Below are positions 43,984 to 56,535 of a stretch of DNA of 64,000 nt, piece by piece; position 1 is the stretch's first letter; each line of letters begins with the position of its first letter. The stretch comes from Fallopia convolvulus (lineage: Eukaryota > Streptophyta > Magnoliopsida > Caryophyllales > Polygonaceae), in assembly GCA_964016875.1 (NCBI GenBank), contig OZ024722.1, forward strand, positions 16,994,576 to 17,058,575, read 5' to 3'. A model generated the notes under the pieces. That model was given only the letters and a program-made list of their open reading frames with translations, was not told the DNA's origin and searched no databases. A program made the position numbers and the translations under genes.

Positions 43984-46871
43984 ATGGCGATTAACGTCCC
44001 TGCAGCTTCAGCCTCAACCTCAGCGGCACTGGCTGATGCCAAGGTCTCTAGTATGGTGCCCCTGCGCACTAAGCCCTCCAACGTCTCTTTCTCACTATCT
44101 ACAAAGCCTGAGATTCGATTTCTCTCCAAGGTTAGTCTTTGTGTATCTCGTCTTCTACTTAAAAATTCCTAGCAAAATTTTGGAAACATGGCTACTTGCT
44201 GTGAAATCAATCTCAAACAATGAAATTATGTAACTCTTCTATGCTGTTGATATCATAAGTGCAGGAATTTGATTAACTTTAGCTTAGTGATCTCAAATCT
44301 TTCTGAACACTTGAACTGCAGTATTTTAATGTATAAAAAGGAGGATTTTGGTTGGCTTTGTATTCTATTAGAGTATCCTTGTCTATAGAGAATTGCTTAA
44401 GTGTCTTGTGAATCTTATAGATACCACAATCCTGCAAGATTTATTCAATGTTTCCTTCAGGCTTCAGTGGTGCTTGATTGGACTTTTTCCATTATTATTA
44501 TTTTTTTTTGCTGTGATATTTTACAGAGTATCAGATTATAATATATAAGGGCATTGCAGTGTGATTCACCGATACTTGCTACTAAAATTCATTTACAGGG
44601 TTCCTCTAGCTTAAGCCACAGTGTGACAATGAAGGCCCAGATGAATAAGGTGAGTTACTCTAACCCATCTTATTCATTGAAAGACTACTTTTCCAAATTC
44701 CAAGCATTTTATGATACCCTTCTGGTACTATTTATTTCTACAAAGGTATCTGCCGCTGCTTCACCAACTGCTGCCATCACTGCCATTCCGGACAACAACT
44801 CTACATTACCCACCAAAGAGACCAAAGATGAGAAGGTAGAAGACAACTCTACTTCAGTCTTGGCTTCTGAGGAGACAGTGTCTGAATTCATCACTCAAGT
44901 AGCTAATCTTGTAAAGTAAGTTCATATGGTCTATCCATCTATCTGACTTCATTTATTGGAAATCTAAATTTATTTTTTGTCAATTCGTCTTTTCAATTTA
45001 CAGGCTTGTGGATTCCAAAGACATTGTGGAACTGCAAATGAAGCAGCTAGATTGTGAGGTGTTAATTCGTAAAAAGGAAGCAATTGCACCTGTAGTGCCT
45101 CCTGCTCCTATGTATATGATGCAGCCCCCAGCTGCACCAACATCTGCACCACAAGTGGCTGCTGCACCTGCACCTACTACTCCCTCCTTGCCAGCGCCTG
45201 CTCCAACTTCTCCCAAGCCTGCAAAGTCGTCACTTCCACCTCTTAAAAGTCCTATGGCAGGCACACTCTATCGTAGTCCAGCACCTGGTGCCCCTCCATT
45301 TGTGAAGGTACCTTTTTCTAGTTAACCCTTTTTTTAGGCTATTGACGGGTCCGTCAGATTTTATATGCCTGTTGAATTGTAGGATTTTTGCTTCTACTGA
45401 ACTACACTAAACTGCTCCTTTCCATAGGTGGGAGACAAAGTGCAAAAAGGGCAGATTATATGTATTGTTGAAGCCATGAAACTGATGAATGAAATTGAAG
45501 TAAGTTCTTCACTTCTTTCTTTTTGGATTACATTGAAGATATTCTTAGTTCATTATTCCAGACATGATTGCTTCTGTGTCTTTCTTCTGCTTTCCTTTAC
45601 ATACCTGAGTTTGCCCATGTGATATATGGAACTGGTTGTGAGATAAATATTAGTAGTGTTATACATTTATTATCACGTCTTTCAAAAAAAGGATCAAATC
45701 TATAATTAATTTTTCTGCACCTGTGCTGGTCCAACTCCTATAAGAAGTGCATAGTTGATGCTTACCCTTGCTTCTCGTATGGAAATATTTCCAATGTTAA
45801 CTATCAACTACCAAGCTTATTAGTAAAAACACAAGTGTGTCTGTAGAAGGCAATTTGTGTGGCTACTGGGATAAGTTTATATATATATACTATGCTAATA
45901 AAATTAGTGGGGTGTTATGTTCTTGTGAGGTGAATATAGACCTGTGTAGTTCAATAATTAAGGTCAAGGATTTTGTCAGTCTTAGCTAATGGGAAGATCA
46001 TTTGTTTTGCTGTTAGAGGGGAAACTATTGACATTATAATGGCTCAAGGTTTAATTTTCTTTGTCCATCACAACTCCACTATTCCTTCTTGGTTGGTACT
46101 AACCTGAGTGAGAGGTTATTGCCAACAAGGCAAAACATCATAGATTATTTTCCTTTTGTGATTAAATAAATACTTAGGTTCTTTAGATTTTTTTATTCTC
46201 ATGAGAAACTCATAGTATGTTGTCTGTATTTCCATTTTACCACATCCTTCAGTTTTTATTTCCACCTCTTGCCGTGGTCTTTATAATTATTTTGATCATA
46301 GAAACTGTTGTTCCCAAGGAGTAGTTTTTTTTTTGCGGTGATTAGAATTAGAAGATGCTATAATTCTATTAGATGCCTTAGTATTAAGAATGATTACACT
46401 TGTTTGATTTTTTCATTTTCCCAACAACAAATTGGGAAAAAATATAATAAAATAAAAAAAGTTTTTTGAGTTGAATTATCATTTCTACATGGAGAAACCC
46501 CATATTCCTTTTTTTTGTTGAATATCATGCATTAATATGGCAAGATTTTGTATTTCAGCAAAGAAAAATGTTCTTAACGATTAGAACAAAAGTGAAGACT
46601 CTCTAGATTAATGCATTGCTTTGTTACCATGTGATTCAGCAAACACATGTTTAGTCATTCTGACACAATATTCCATTCATTTACCCCTATCAACAGGCTG
46701 ATCAATCAGGGACAGTAGTTGAAATAATTGCAGAAGATGGAAAGCCTGTTAGTTTTGATACGGTATGTTCTGTTATGGTATCCCTAGTGCAAATTCTTGT
46801 TTTTATTTTTCCTTTCTTTGTGCTCACACTTTCTGTTATGTTTGCAGCCAATTCTTGTGATACAGCCCTAG
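43984..46871 (+). CDS. BCCP: Biotin carboxyl carrier protein of acetyl-CoA carboxylase, chloroplastic
   Basis: Seven exons: 43984-44130, 44599-44649, 44746-44915, 45004-45307, 45428-45499, 46697-46762, 46848-46871. All introns are GT-AG and all phases fit, giving 277 aa, the usual plant length. The N-terminus (MAINVPAASASTSAALADAK) is a Ser/Ala-rich transit peptide. A conserved helix region (DIVELQMKQLDCEVLIRKKE) and an Ala/Pro-rich hinge follow. The biotinyl domain has a thumb segment (SPMAGTLYRSPAPGAPPF) and the biotin motif EAMKLMNEIE with Lys242. In plastids biotin on this Lys shuttles CO2 between biotin carboxylase and carboxyltransferase, making malonyl-CoA for fatty acids. No defects are seen. 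Confidence 0.96.
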
Positions 46872-48081
46872 AAATTTCAAATGCTCAAGCATGCATAATT
46901 ATTGTGTGATGGTACCCCTTTCTCTCCTCTTTGCTGAAGGTTCTAGATGGAAAATGGTGGATATGTTGAGAATACAACAAAACGACCCTTTATTTATTTA
47001 AAACCTGTTTGGCCTTTCTGTTTGTATCTGGAGCTTCATAAGAGCTTGTGAGAATTTTTCCAAATAGATGGATACAACAAATCTTTGTTGTTTTATTAGC
47101 GCACATTGTCTTTCCTTCTTGCTTTTCAATCACTTGATTCACTTCCCTTGGTGCTCAAAATTCAGAATGCAAGAAATTTAGATTTGTTTTGAAGATTATA
47201 TTGATTTGGTTGGAGCACTACAAATGGAAATTATAATTTTGATTCGAGTGTTATCAGGTATTAGAGTATAACTACTACTGCAATGCTGCCTGCTGTAGTG
47301 CTGTGTTCAACAATAGACATTAGAATAAGGAATCATGGTTCTAAGGCAATGTTTTATTTATACCTGGTAGGTGAAATGAGATGCTAAGGATGAGGGAAAT
47401 TATACGAAAATGAAATGGAATGAAGCAAACCTATTTGAGGAAAAGTTTTGAGTTGATTATTGTTGGTTGTTCATCAATTAGTATTGAATAACTCACTTGT
47501 TTTTGCATTTATAAACTTAAAAAAATTATGAACAAATTCTTGTTTTTTTCCCGCCTCTATCTATAGACACTTATATTGAGACCCCTACAATTATAGTGGA
47601 CTGTCATGAGAGACAATAATATATGCTGAGACGAAATATATGCTTAGGTTCTTTGACACTTTCTCCCTCAATTTTCAAGTGACTTTTTTTTTTCTTCTAA
47701 TGATTTGTGTTTTAGAAATGATCTTTTTTCCTTCCCATTTTGGGCAAAAAATGGCCCAAAAATGTGGAAAATACTCATCTTATTCAGACGCCTTGCACAA
47801 TACGTCGTAGTACAGAAATTGAATTACAGTATGTTTTATACAAAGGAACTGCACTTTAATGAGGAGTTTCGAATTTTAGCTTTATGAAAAGAACACTTCT
47901 TTAGTTTATAAAGGAACACTTTCATTACATATGAGTCAAGCCAATGCTAAGTTCTTAATTTATTCATATAGATTGTACTAAAATATATCAATTCGACACC
48001 CATATAAGATCAAATTAATTAAAAAACTGAACAATGTAATTATAATCTACAAATTAACCTTGTATTATCCGCCAACTTAAA
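46872..48081. other. Intergenic region between convergent BCCP and LDH
   Basis: It holds the 3' UTR of BCCP and the 3' UTR of LDH from the other side. AT-rich; no transposon ends, RNA gene or further ORF of note. A 60-codon frame at 47705-47887 has no recognisable content. Confidence 0.6.
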
Positions 48082-49811
48082 TTAGATGACAAGTTGATTC
48101 TGCACTTCCATGATAGTGGTAGCAGATTCCCTAAGCTGGTTCACCTCATCATCACTCATTGAAATGTTGACCACACTTTTGACCCCGGATCGACCCAGCT
48201 CGGCCGGCAAGCTCAAGAAGACCTCGCCACTCGTGATCCCATGGAACCCGGTTGCGAGAACCGAGACCGGGTGGATCTTGCGTTGGTCGCGTAGCAGAGA
48301 CCGGGCCAAGTTGGCGACCGAGTAGCCAATGGCCCAGGAAGTGTAGCCCTTGAGGTTGATCACTTCATAGGCGGCGTTGACCACCGCTTTGTGGATGTCT
48401 TCGAGTGTCTTCTTCTCGTACGGGATTTGGTTGTCGTCGAGGAAGCTCAGGACCGGGATCCCGCCCACGCTTATGCTTGACCATAGCGCCACCGAGCTGT
48501 CCCCATGCTCTCCTACTATCATGGCCTGCATTAGTAACAATTAATTAATTTAATTTTACATCACGCTCACGAGTCACGCCGTAGATATAATATATAGTCA
48601 ATGGCGTTTACCTGAACATCGTGAGCGTTGACATCGAGATGATCCGCAACGAGGAACCGGAACCGCGACGAATCCAGATTGGTACCCGACCCGATAACCC
48701 GGTTGGACGGAAACCCGGAAAGCTTCCATACCACGTAAGTCAACACGTCAACCGGGTTCGAAACTATTAGCAGAATACAATCGGGCGAGTATTTGACCAG
48801 CGGAGGAATGATCTTCTTGAACAGAGCCACGTTCCTCTGCAGCAGGTTTAGCCTGGACTCGCCTGCGATCTGCCGCGCTCCTGCCGTCACGATGCACAGA
48901 TCCGATCCAGCCGTCACCGCGCTGTCCACGTCAGCCACTATCTTCGTCCGCGGTAGAAACGCCGCCGCGTGCTGTAGGTCCAGCATCTCACCCCGGAGCT
49001 TTTCCGGTATGGCGTCCACTAGCGCCAGCTCATCCGCCAAATCCTATACTCAATTTATTTTACCATAAATAAATTTCAGTTTGAGAAAAAATAATTATTT
49101 TGCAAACATTTTTTTTAACAATTATATAAAATTAAAGCAATTAAAATAATATTAAACGAGCCACTAATTGATTTTTTTTAATCACAAAACTTGGGTGGGA
49201 AAGGAGAATCGAATTCGTGATCACAAATTTACAAATTTACAAAATATCATAAAAATACTATAAAATATACACATTATATATATGTATATAATGTGTATGC
49301 GCGCATTTAGTAAGAACTTTTATTGAAAATCCAGATATTTAACTTTGAAGATTTTTCATTTCCTACATTTTATATGAATTGTAATTACTTAATGGTAGTG
49401 CGTAAAATTTTCTTCACCTAATTTAAAATTTAACCAAATATATATAATTTTTCAAATTTCTGCAAATCTAAAAAATAACTCATACGGAGTATGAATTAGA
49501 TTCCTAATAATTACATCAAAAAGTATTTGACATTGAAGGCTTTTAACTGTTTAAGATTGATAAAAAAAAAAAAAAAAGTGATTGTAATTAATGTGCACAA
49601 CACTAATGGGGATTTAAGTTAATTAATTAATTACCTGGGTGAGGATGGTCTGGGCAATGGCCATGCCAACGTTGCCGGTGCCGATGACGGATATCTTAGT
49701 ATGGCGCTTCGTGGGGGAGGGAGGGGCGGCGTACTTGATCGGAGTGAAAAACGACTTCGACAAGTCCAGACCGCCGGGCCCAAGGGACGAGTTTGATCCG
49801 CTCTTGTGCAT
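48082..49811 (-). CDS. LDH: L-lactate dehydrogenase
   Basis: Three exons on the minus strand: 49811-49635, 49043-48612, 48525-48082. Introns of 591 and 86 bp are GT-AG, giving 350 aa. An upstream in-frame Met lies at 49871; I chose MHKSGSNSS because plant LDHs start with a short M(Q/H)KS..-type leader. Motifs: NAD-binding ISVIGTGNVGMAIAQ and LRGEMLDLQHAAAFLPRTK. The substrate loop TAGARQIAGESRLNLLQRN has Gln as in LDH rather than the Arg of malate dehydrogenase. GSGTNLDSSRFRFL and catalytic His in IVGEHGDSSVALWS follow. It reduces pyruvate to lactate with NADH in the cytosol, mainly under low oxygen. Intact. Confidence 0.96.
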
Positions 49812-49910
49812 TTTCGAACGTTGAGTTTGGAAGGTGTTTTTTGTTTTGTTTTCTTTGGTTGTAATTTGCAATGTAGGTTAGGTGAAAGAAGGGGGAGGAT
49901 TGGAGGAATT

Positions 49911-49917
49911 ATTTATA
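49911..49917 (-). promoter_or_regulatory. TATA box of the LDH gene
   Basis: Minus-strand CTATAAATAATTCC, about 100 bp before the chosen ATG. The start of transcription would fall near 49880. Confidence 0.65.
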
Positions 49918-50169
49918 GATGGATTTGGTCTTGATTTCTAATTAATTAGATTTTAACGGTCAAATTCGTAAAGGGGGAATTTTGGGGTTTAGGAAAATGC
50001 GAGCTTGGGGGCTTAGGAAGTGAGTGGTACGCGCGAGGGCGTCGTAGACGGCTTTCGGCCATCTCGTGTGCTCCAAGAAAGAATGGGGAGTCAAAGAGAA
50101 GAAATTGGGAAAATAGGGTAGCAATTTAGAATATTGAAATAAGGGCACGGTGTTCACATATGTTTTCAA

Positions 50170-50719
50170 TACATACGTATATGTAGTAGTTGTGGAAACT
50201 TCGGGTTCAAATGGCGTGATCGATAAGAAACTGTGATTATCTTTCTTCTAGATTGCTTGAGAGGGTACGGTTTAATTCTGAATTGGGCTTGGCCCTATTT
50301 GAATTAGAATCTCGGAGTCATCACGACCGTGAATCCCTCCGTCGTGAGTGTCCTACTTTTGTCCGTGACGCAGTATTTTCGATTGTATACTTAAAGAAAA
50401 GATTGAGAAATTGAAGGGCTTGAACTTAATATATATTAAGTTGTATAGGTATCCTCTCGGCTTTATAGAGAAATCAAATTCCACGTAGTTTGCTTTCCTT
50501 TTGATACAAAATCCCACTTACCTAAGAGGACCATTTGGAACTGACGGAAGAAGTACGGATTGTGTCGTCGTCAAGTACATCATCTGATGATTATATAGTT
50601 CATCGATTGTGCTCTAAGCTCCGCCCTCTTCCAATCATCGAAGCAAACTTGAGCTTCCAATACGTTCCATAATGACATCAACATTACAATATTGATCATA
50701 CTCTTCTAATTGCAATAAC
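50170..50719. other. Upstream intergenic DNA of LDH
   Basis: No gene or transposon end recognised. The sequence is moderately AT-rich and unique within the window. Confidence 0.5.
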
Positions 50720-51202
50720 CAGGGGCGGATCAAGGAATGTCTGGAAGCGGGTGAGAACTTTGAACAGATTAATAGTTTAATATATGAAGCATTTGCCAAC
50801 TGCTAGCCTCGTCGAGCTCTTTCTTGCTCATGCATCTCAATTCTCAATAGCAAATTGAGTAAGAATAGTTGAATGAGAAATCTAAAAATTTCGATAAAGT
50901 GAATTTAAAAAAAATAAGATTAAAACGACATCGTGTTATTTTCACTCCCAATCTTGACTTGGTTCGTCTTTCTCCTCCATTGAATCGCTGAAAAACTTGC
51001 ACACAACCCTCCGCCTCTTCCTCCTCTTGTCCTCCTCGCTTTTCTCCGCTCGCCTCCACCTTCGCCCCATCCTAAGTCGCCCTGTGGGGGCGAAATTCCA
51101 AAAATTTCCTACGTTCCCGGACTTTCCTATGTAAACTCATCTCTCCTCTGACCAGATATGGGGGCGGCTGCTCCCGCCTACCCCCGCCTAGATCCGCCCA
51201 TG
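50720..51202. mobile_element. hAT-type MITE (483 bp)
   Basis: CAGGGGCGGATC at the left end and the complement of GATCCGCCCATG at the right end are TIRs with one mismatch. The perfect 8-bp target duplication is GCAATAAC (50712-50719, 51203-51210). The right subterminal region is GC-rich (CCCCCGCCTA, CTGCTCCCGCC). Open frames inside have no recognisable domain. Confidence 0.93.
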
Positions 51203-51311
51203 GCAATAACTCATAGTATGCATCCAATATATTTTGCAAACCTTGTACCTTACATCTAGGATACAAAAAAGCAAACAACAAGATAAATATCGAGAATAAT
51301 TTTGTAATAGT

Positions 51312-52088
51312 TCAAACACTTCCATTCATTAGGAAAATGATATGACTAAAAGTATAAGTAGCATAATTGAGGACTTCTAAAATTTCTGTGATTTCGTAGC
51401 ATTGGTTCCAAAAGGGTTCAATTGCTTGCAAATTCGAAACATGTTGAGCGACAAAAAAACCAAAATATCTTTTTAATGTAAACATTGATAAAGTAATTAA
51501 TTTATAAGTGGAGTTCCAATGACGACCGACGTCTTTTGAAAAATGTGTTGCTACAACATCCTTTTCGTTACTAATAGAAGTGGTGTTGTTAGATTTATTA
51601 TTAAATGAAATACTAAAAACTTTATGAAGTATTCTATACTCTTCTAAAATAGCACGTATAATGTTACAAATATTTGTAGCAGTATGCGCCGCATCAAATT
51701 TCCTAAAAGCAAAAACTCGTTTTTTGCAAGTGAAATTGATCATCAACAAAATGAAAATAAAATATAACCGAGACAAATCGTTCTTACAAGCGGGTTGCAA
51801 ATGGTTGGAAGTGAGGACCTTTGCACTTTGGGTGGCTGTCATAAATGCTCCCTAATTGTCCTCAACTCCTTGGCTATGAATAGTAACGGAAGAGGGAAAT
51901 GGTGTCGACGTAGGCATGGGAGGATAAGAAGTCATTGGTTGATTGAGATGAAATTGACTTTCTTGTGAACCACCAAATAGTTGCTTGGCCAAATCATCAA
52001 CAAATCCATGTTCCATTTTTGAGTAAAAACTTTCAAGAGGACTAACAAGAAGATTAATAAGAAATTTAAGAAGAGAAGCAAATTGCAA
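51312..52088 (-). pseudogene. hAT transposase remnant (RICESLEEPER/BED-type)
   Basis: On the minus strand, 52088-51855 gives a Ser/Pro-rich N-terminus (SPLESFYSKMEHGFVDDLAK). 51840-51312 gives part of the catalytic region: ILEEYRILHKVFSISFNNKS (the 'hAT D..N' box, with Asn-Asn in place of the usual D-N). It is followed by GRHWNSTYKLI and WNQCYEITEILEVLNYATYT. The BED zinc finger and the hAT dimerisation domain are missing or destroyed. Inactive. Confidence 0.75.
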
Positions 52089-52590
52089 CTTGGAAGCTTT
52101 TATAGAATGAGATTATTATTTATGAGAGTAGTAGAGACATAAAAAAGTATGAGATTGATGTGAGTAAAATTGAAGGTGGGATATGGCATTTATAGGGGTG
52201 AGAAATTGGGGGGGGGGGGGAGAATGGGAGATGATTAAAAAAACTAGACGTTGGTAATGGTTATAAACAGGGGGTCTGGCAAGTTCGATCGGGGTTGACT
52301 TTTTATTTTTTAAAAAAATCTCAGTGGATCCTGCGGTTTGGCCAGTTCCACCAGGTGGTTCCAAACTAGCGATTTGGCAGATCTCAGAACCGAGACCGGG
52401 ACCAGGTACAAGGCCTAACCACCGACCTTATCTGATTCGGTTCCAAGAACCGCTAGTTTTCGGCGATTCTAGTTCCGATTCAAAACCAAACCAGACACAC
52501 CACTAGGTCAAAATTAAAAATAATATGTAAAACGACAATCATTTCCGAACATCAATTTCACTCTCAAATGACAATGATTAATTAACGAAG
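52089..52590. other. hAT-like non-coding end region
   Basis: It includes a G12 run at 52209 and a GC-richer stretch 52320-52510 with repeated CGGTT/AACCG and GGTTCCAAGAACCGC palindromic words. These resemble the end of the hAT element upstream. A GAAGGGAGTATA near 52580 looks like a Stowaway end without a partner. Confidence 0.35.
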
Positions 52591-52599
52591 GGAGTATAT

Positions 52600-52839
52600 G
52601 CTATCACACCCTGCAATCAAAACATGAGGAGACCTAACATTAGAATGTTTTTAAAATCAAGGAATAAAGAACGAGGCAAACCCTTTGTAAAAATGTATGA
52701 TATTGATATGAGAAGGGTACATGTAAGACTCAGACATGACCTAACAATGAGAATAGCTTGGCCCGAAGGGTGATCACTCTACCCAGAGGGTGGTGCTTGG
52801 GGCCTTGACGAGGACGTCAAGTGTTTAAGTGGGGGAGAT
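52600..52839 (+). mobile_element. 3' internal end of an LTR retroelement
   Basis: Ends in the polypurine tract AAGTGGGGGAGAT directly before a TG-starting LTR. The frame before it reads like the tail of a polyprotein (GLDEDVKCLSGGD-type), but is too short to classify. Confidence 0.45.
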
Positions 52840-53160
52840 TGTAACACTTCGAAGATTTATAAGGAATTGAGGTGCTACCCATGTCAACAAGAGCTCTTCC
52901 TTTTCAGAGTTTGAGTGAGGACAAAGAACTTTGATGTTAAGCGTGCAAGGGTGAGAGTTGTACCAGGATGAGAGACCTCTTGAGATGTCCTCGGATTGAC
53001 ATGAGATAGCGCTTCTAAGGCCTCAGGCTTTACAATTATGTTATCTTACAAAACTTGTTTTCCAAGTCAAAACTCCCACAATTGAGTTTTATGTTATAAT
53101 CTCTTATACACATCAATACAAGACACAAATAGTCAAATTCTAATTCCATACTTTCGGCTC
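52840..53160 (+). repeat. Partial or diverged LTR
   Basis: Begins TGTAACACTTCGAAG right after the polypurine tract. No CA end or second LTR was found; the right edge is arbitrary. Confidence 0.4.
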
Positions 53161-53297
53161 CGGTGTCGTCCCTACCCCGTCCTACTAATTAAGAAGATAA
53201 CTCTACATGTTGTAAAAATTTACCAACACAAGAAGATAACATAACATGTTAAAAACATACTTCTTTTTTACAATGAATATTGTAAGAGCTTTTTATA

Positions 53298-53830
53298 GAG
53301 TGTGGATCACATGAAACACACTCCTTAGGTGCAATATGAGGTGCCATCCTGGTCGTTCGATGGACCAAATCTACGACCCCGATTAAAACGCCCCTTTCCC
53401 CTTTAATGTAGGCACGTGTGGCATTTTGGTAATTTCTCGAAAATTACAAAAGTGCGTCGCTATCTTGAAAAAGTGCATTGCGATATCGGTAAAAGTGCAT
53501 TACTAACCCAAAAATTAGGAAGGAAACAGTTGAAATGATCCGGGATTGAGTCAATTTGGACGCCAAGATGATGCACTTTTGCAACACACTTTTACCAGTT
53601 TCATAATGCACTTTTCAACTTTAACGATACATTAAACATGGAGCGTACGTACGTGGCCATGAGATTCATTTTTGTTTTCACTTTTTCGGTCGTGTAATGC
53701 ACTTTTACCGGTTTCGTAATGCACTTTTCCACCATAACAATACACGTTTATAGCGAACCGAACATGGAGCGCGTGCCCCACAGTCTTCATTTTAGTCTGC
53801 ACTTTTTCGGCTTCGTTTTATCAAAAAGTA
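53298..53830 (+). mobile_element. Second member of the TGCACTTTT MULE family (partial)
   Basis: Starts GAGTGTGGATCACATGAAAC, close to the right TIR of the 20892-41224 MULE (GAGTTTGGTTCAAATGAAAC). It contains AAAAGTGCATT on one side and TGCACTTTT words in the other orientation (53570-53810, for example AATGCACTTTTCAAC). No coding sequence and no right end were found. Confidence 0.55.
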
Positions 53831-53844
53831 TTGGCCACTTTATC

Positions 53845-53945
53845 AAATTATTTAACCAAAAAAGTATTTATAAAGGTGGTTATTTATGCAGCTCGATCGC
53901 GCTTATTTAACCAAAAAGTATTTATAAAGGTGGTTATTAATAAAA
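53845..53945. repeat. ~55-bp tandem duplication
   Basis: TTAACCAAAAAGTATTTATA followed by AAGGTGGTTATT occurs at 53852 and 53907, the first copy with one extra A. Confidence 0.8.
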
Positions 53946-54121
53946 GAAAATCAATAAAAGTGGCTAATTCTAAAAGATAGGTTAGTCACTTTATCAAATT
54001 ATTTCTGTGTTCTAAACTACTAATTATAGGAAAAAAAGCTACATATCCTTGTAGGTTATCTAATTTGAATCCACTGATTATAAATTTATACATCTTCAAT
54101 ATGCGACCATATTTTTTCAGG

Positions 54122-54301
54122 TTTTCTATCCTATGTCCTTAGGGCATAGGTTAAAAATACTCATTTTTTAAACTAAAATCCTAATAGAAAACTAATAAAT
54201 CCCATTGAAAAAAATATATTTAAATCTAACTAAGTTCAATTTAAAATATATTGTTATTTTTAGGCTCTTAGCTTATGCTCAAAGGGCATAGGCTAGAAAA
54301 A
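54122..54301. mobile_element. MITE with CCTATG..CCTTAGGGCATAGG ends
   Basis: TTTTCTATCCTATGTCCTTA at the left pairs with the complement of ATGCTCAAAGGGCATAGG at the right (inverted, about 80%). The interior is AT-rich. The target duplication is not clear, so the superfamily is open. Confidence 0.55.
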
Positions 54302-55025
54302 ATCGATATTTTTTTTTCAAAATTTAATAAAAGATCATGGAGTACACAGCATCACCAAAACTGCTTTGCACAGCTCTGATCTTCGTTAATAAAGTTAGCA
54401 GTTGTTTCGATCGGGTAGATACTGTAGCTTCAAATTAGTTTTAAAAAATTGTTGCAAGTTAATGAGTTATTGCACCAAAAAAAGAAAAGAAAAAGAATGG
54501 TGTAACTTTATACGTACATTATAGTACATCGACTACAAATGTGGTTATAGGACCAATAAAGGTGGTTAGTTCTACAAGATAGATAGGTTGATCACTAGAT
54601 CAAAACCAGTGTGCCAGTTTAGAAGATTGGTAATGTAATTGTGCCTTAAATTAATTGGCAAAACTAGCAGCGTTGAGCCTTTTTCAGGTTGTGGTGCAAG
54701 AGGTTAAGCAAAATTCCTCACCCCTCTTTCCTGTTTTGTAAATTAGGCCTGGTACTCCGAGGTAATTTAAAGAAAAAAATTAATAATTTTTTTTAATGTT
54801 TTTACTTAGTTACATAAAGCCATCATATTTTTAGGATTTGTTTTTCAAAAAACCTCAACTTTATAAATTTTAAGAAAAATTATGAGAATCTACTATAAAT
54901 ATAATGCATTATAAAGCAAAATCATCTATGTTGAAAAAATTGATCACGTGGTATAACTTTAATAAATTAACTTTAAAAAACTATTTTAATAAATTATATT
55001 ATGTTTGCTTGACATCTTAACCTAA
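54302..55025. other. AT-rich intergenic DNA
   Basis: No gene, RNA or transposon end recognised. Confidence 0.5.
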
Positions 55026-55611
55026 GAGTTTGGTTTATATGAAACAAACTTTTATCCTAAAACGTGAGACATATGCACTTTTCATAATTCGTAGTGCAAT
55101 TTTTATATATCAAATCGAAACTCTCATCAAGAAAAATATTTATATTAAAAAAAAATTATACTGAAGCTCGTGGGACTCGTAAACGCCAGTTGCTCGAAGA
55201 CAATCAACAACTTCTGAGACTAGCGACGGTAGTTGGTCCCATCAAGCGGCTCAAGTTTCGACAAATCAAGAAGATTGATGATTTGGCCCTCCATTCGAAT
55301 AGCAGCAGAGATTGTTTTGTTTCTAATCTGTAAGATAAAAGTCTTTGCAAGGCAAATAAACGTTAGTAATAATCGAATGTAGGTCAAGGGTTTTTGATGT
55401 GTTACTACGTCGTGGTATAATCCACTACTTTAGAAACAAAACGCCCGAGAACCTGTACAAATCCGAATGAGCGTTCGTCCCCCAAAGATTGAGCGCAACT
55501 TTCCTCGAACTCGTGTACTCGAATAAGAGGAATTGGGAATGGAGATTACAAAACAATTTTTAAGAGAGGTACGAGATATTTTGTGTTTTAGAAAAAAGAG
55601 AGAAGAAGAGA
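55026..55611 (+). mobile_element. Third member of the TGCACTTTT MULE family (left end)
   Basis: Starts GAGTTTGGTTTATATGAAAC, nearly identical to the right TIR of the large MULE, and has TGCACTTTT within 60 bp (55074). A copia LTR begins at 55612, so the rest may lie beyond the nested copia element, outside this window. Confidence 0.6.
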
Positions 55612-56115
55612 TGTAGGATGATCTGAGAAGGAGCAAATTCGTGGAAATAAATAGAATTCATTAGTTATCCCACGATCTGCAGTCTCCCACTATCCCATGA
55701 AATCCGATCAGTTAGAGCTGAACAGATAAGAACGTTTTACAAAGTCAAAAAATAGTTTCAACAAATCGGAGAAGTTACGGAAGAGTTATCGTCAAACTAA
55801 TCGGCAAATCTCATAGGCCCAGTTTTAATAAAACAATTTAAAACTCCCGTAAAAAGATAAGCCCCAGCACCACATCGCGCACGTGTCACGAACACTAGCC
55901 AGATGACGGCGGCGGCGGCGGCATTGTGCGCGAGGGGGCATTCCTCTCTTGCTTCTCTAATGAGTGGTGTACAACATATCTTTATAAGGCACTCCAAGAA
56001 CCCTTGTTTGGTCGATGTGGGATACTTCCCATAAAGCCAATTTCACCTTTTGTACCCACTATTTCCACATATCAAGTAAGGCATCCATTTTGGGATAATT
56101 ACGATTATTCCCACA
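55612..56115 (-). repeat. Copia 3' LTR (504 bp)
   Basis: On the minus strand it begins TGTGGGAATAATCG directly after the tract GTGGGGGAT and ends CATCCTACA, an imperfect inverted end pair. A TATA-like CTTATAAAGATA lies at about 55979-55990. Confidence 0.75.
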
Positions 56116-56535
56116 ATCCCCCACAGATGCTAAACTTGATATCATACTGTTATGTATTGTTTAGTAGGTTTAGTGCTTAAGTGAATGGTATCTTGCGATT
56201 GGAACCACCCACGTTAGTGGACTAAGGAATGCTCTCAAATCAAGAGTGAAACAAGTCTTGAACTCTTAACTTTATTGAGAGTGTTACCTTAGAACACACA
56301 CCTTACCCATGTATATTTCCATTCTCGAGATTAAGATCTCACTAAGCGAGTCTCATAAACTTGGGATGCTCATGAGTGCTCTCTAGGGACTTCTCAAGTC
56401 TTTTGGATTATCCAATTGCACTCAAGTAGGTGATCTCATCAAGTTTGTCACATTACAAACCACCCTTTTCGGGCTATGAAACCATTAATAGCTCGAAGCT
56501 CATCCTCTAATTTTCTCATTCATTTCGTCATAGGA

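Noticed and set aside
48082..49811. Malate dehydrogenase instead of lactate dehydrogenase
   Set aside because: The substrate-specificity loop has Gln (ARQIAGESR), and the leader and HGDSS context match plant LDH.
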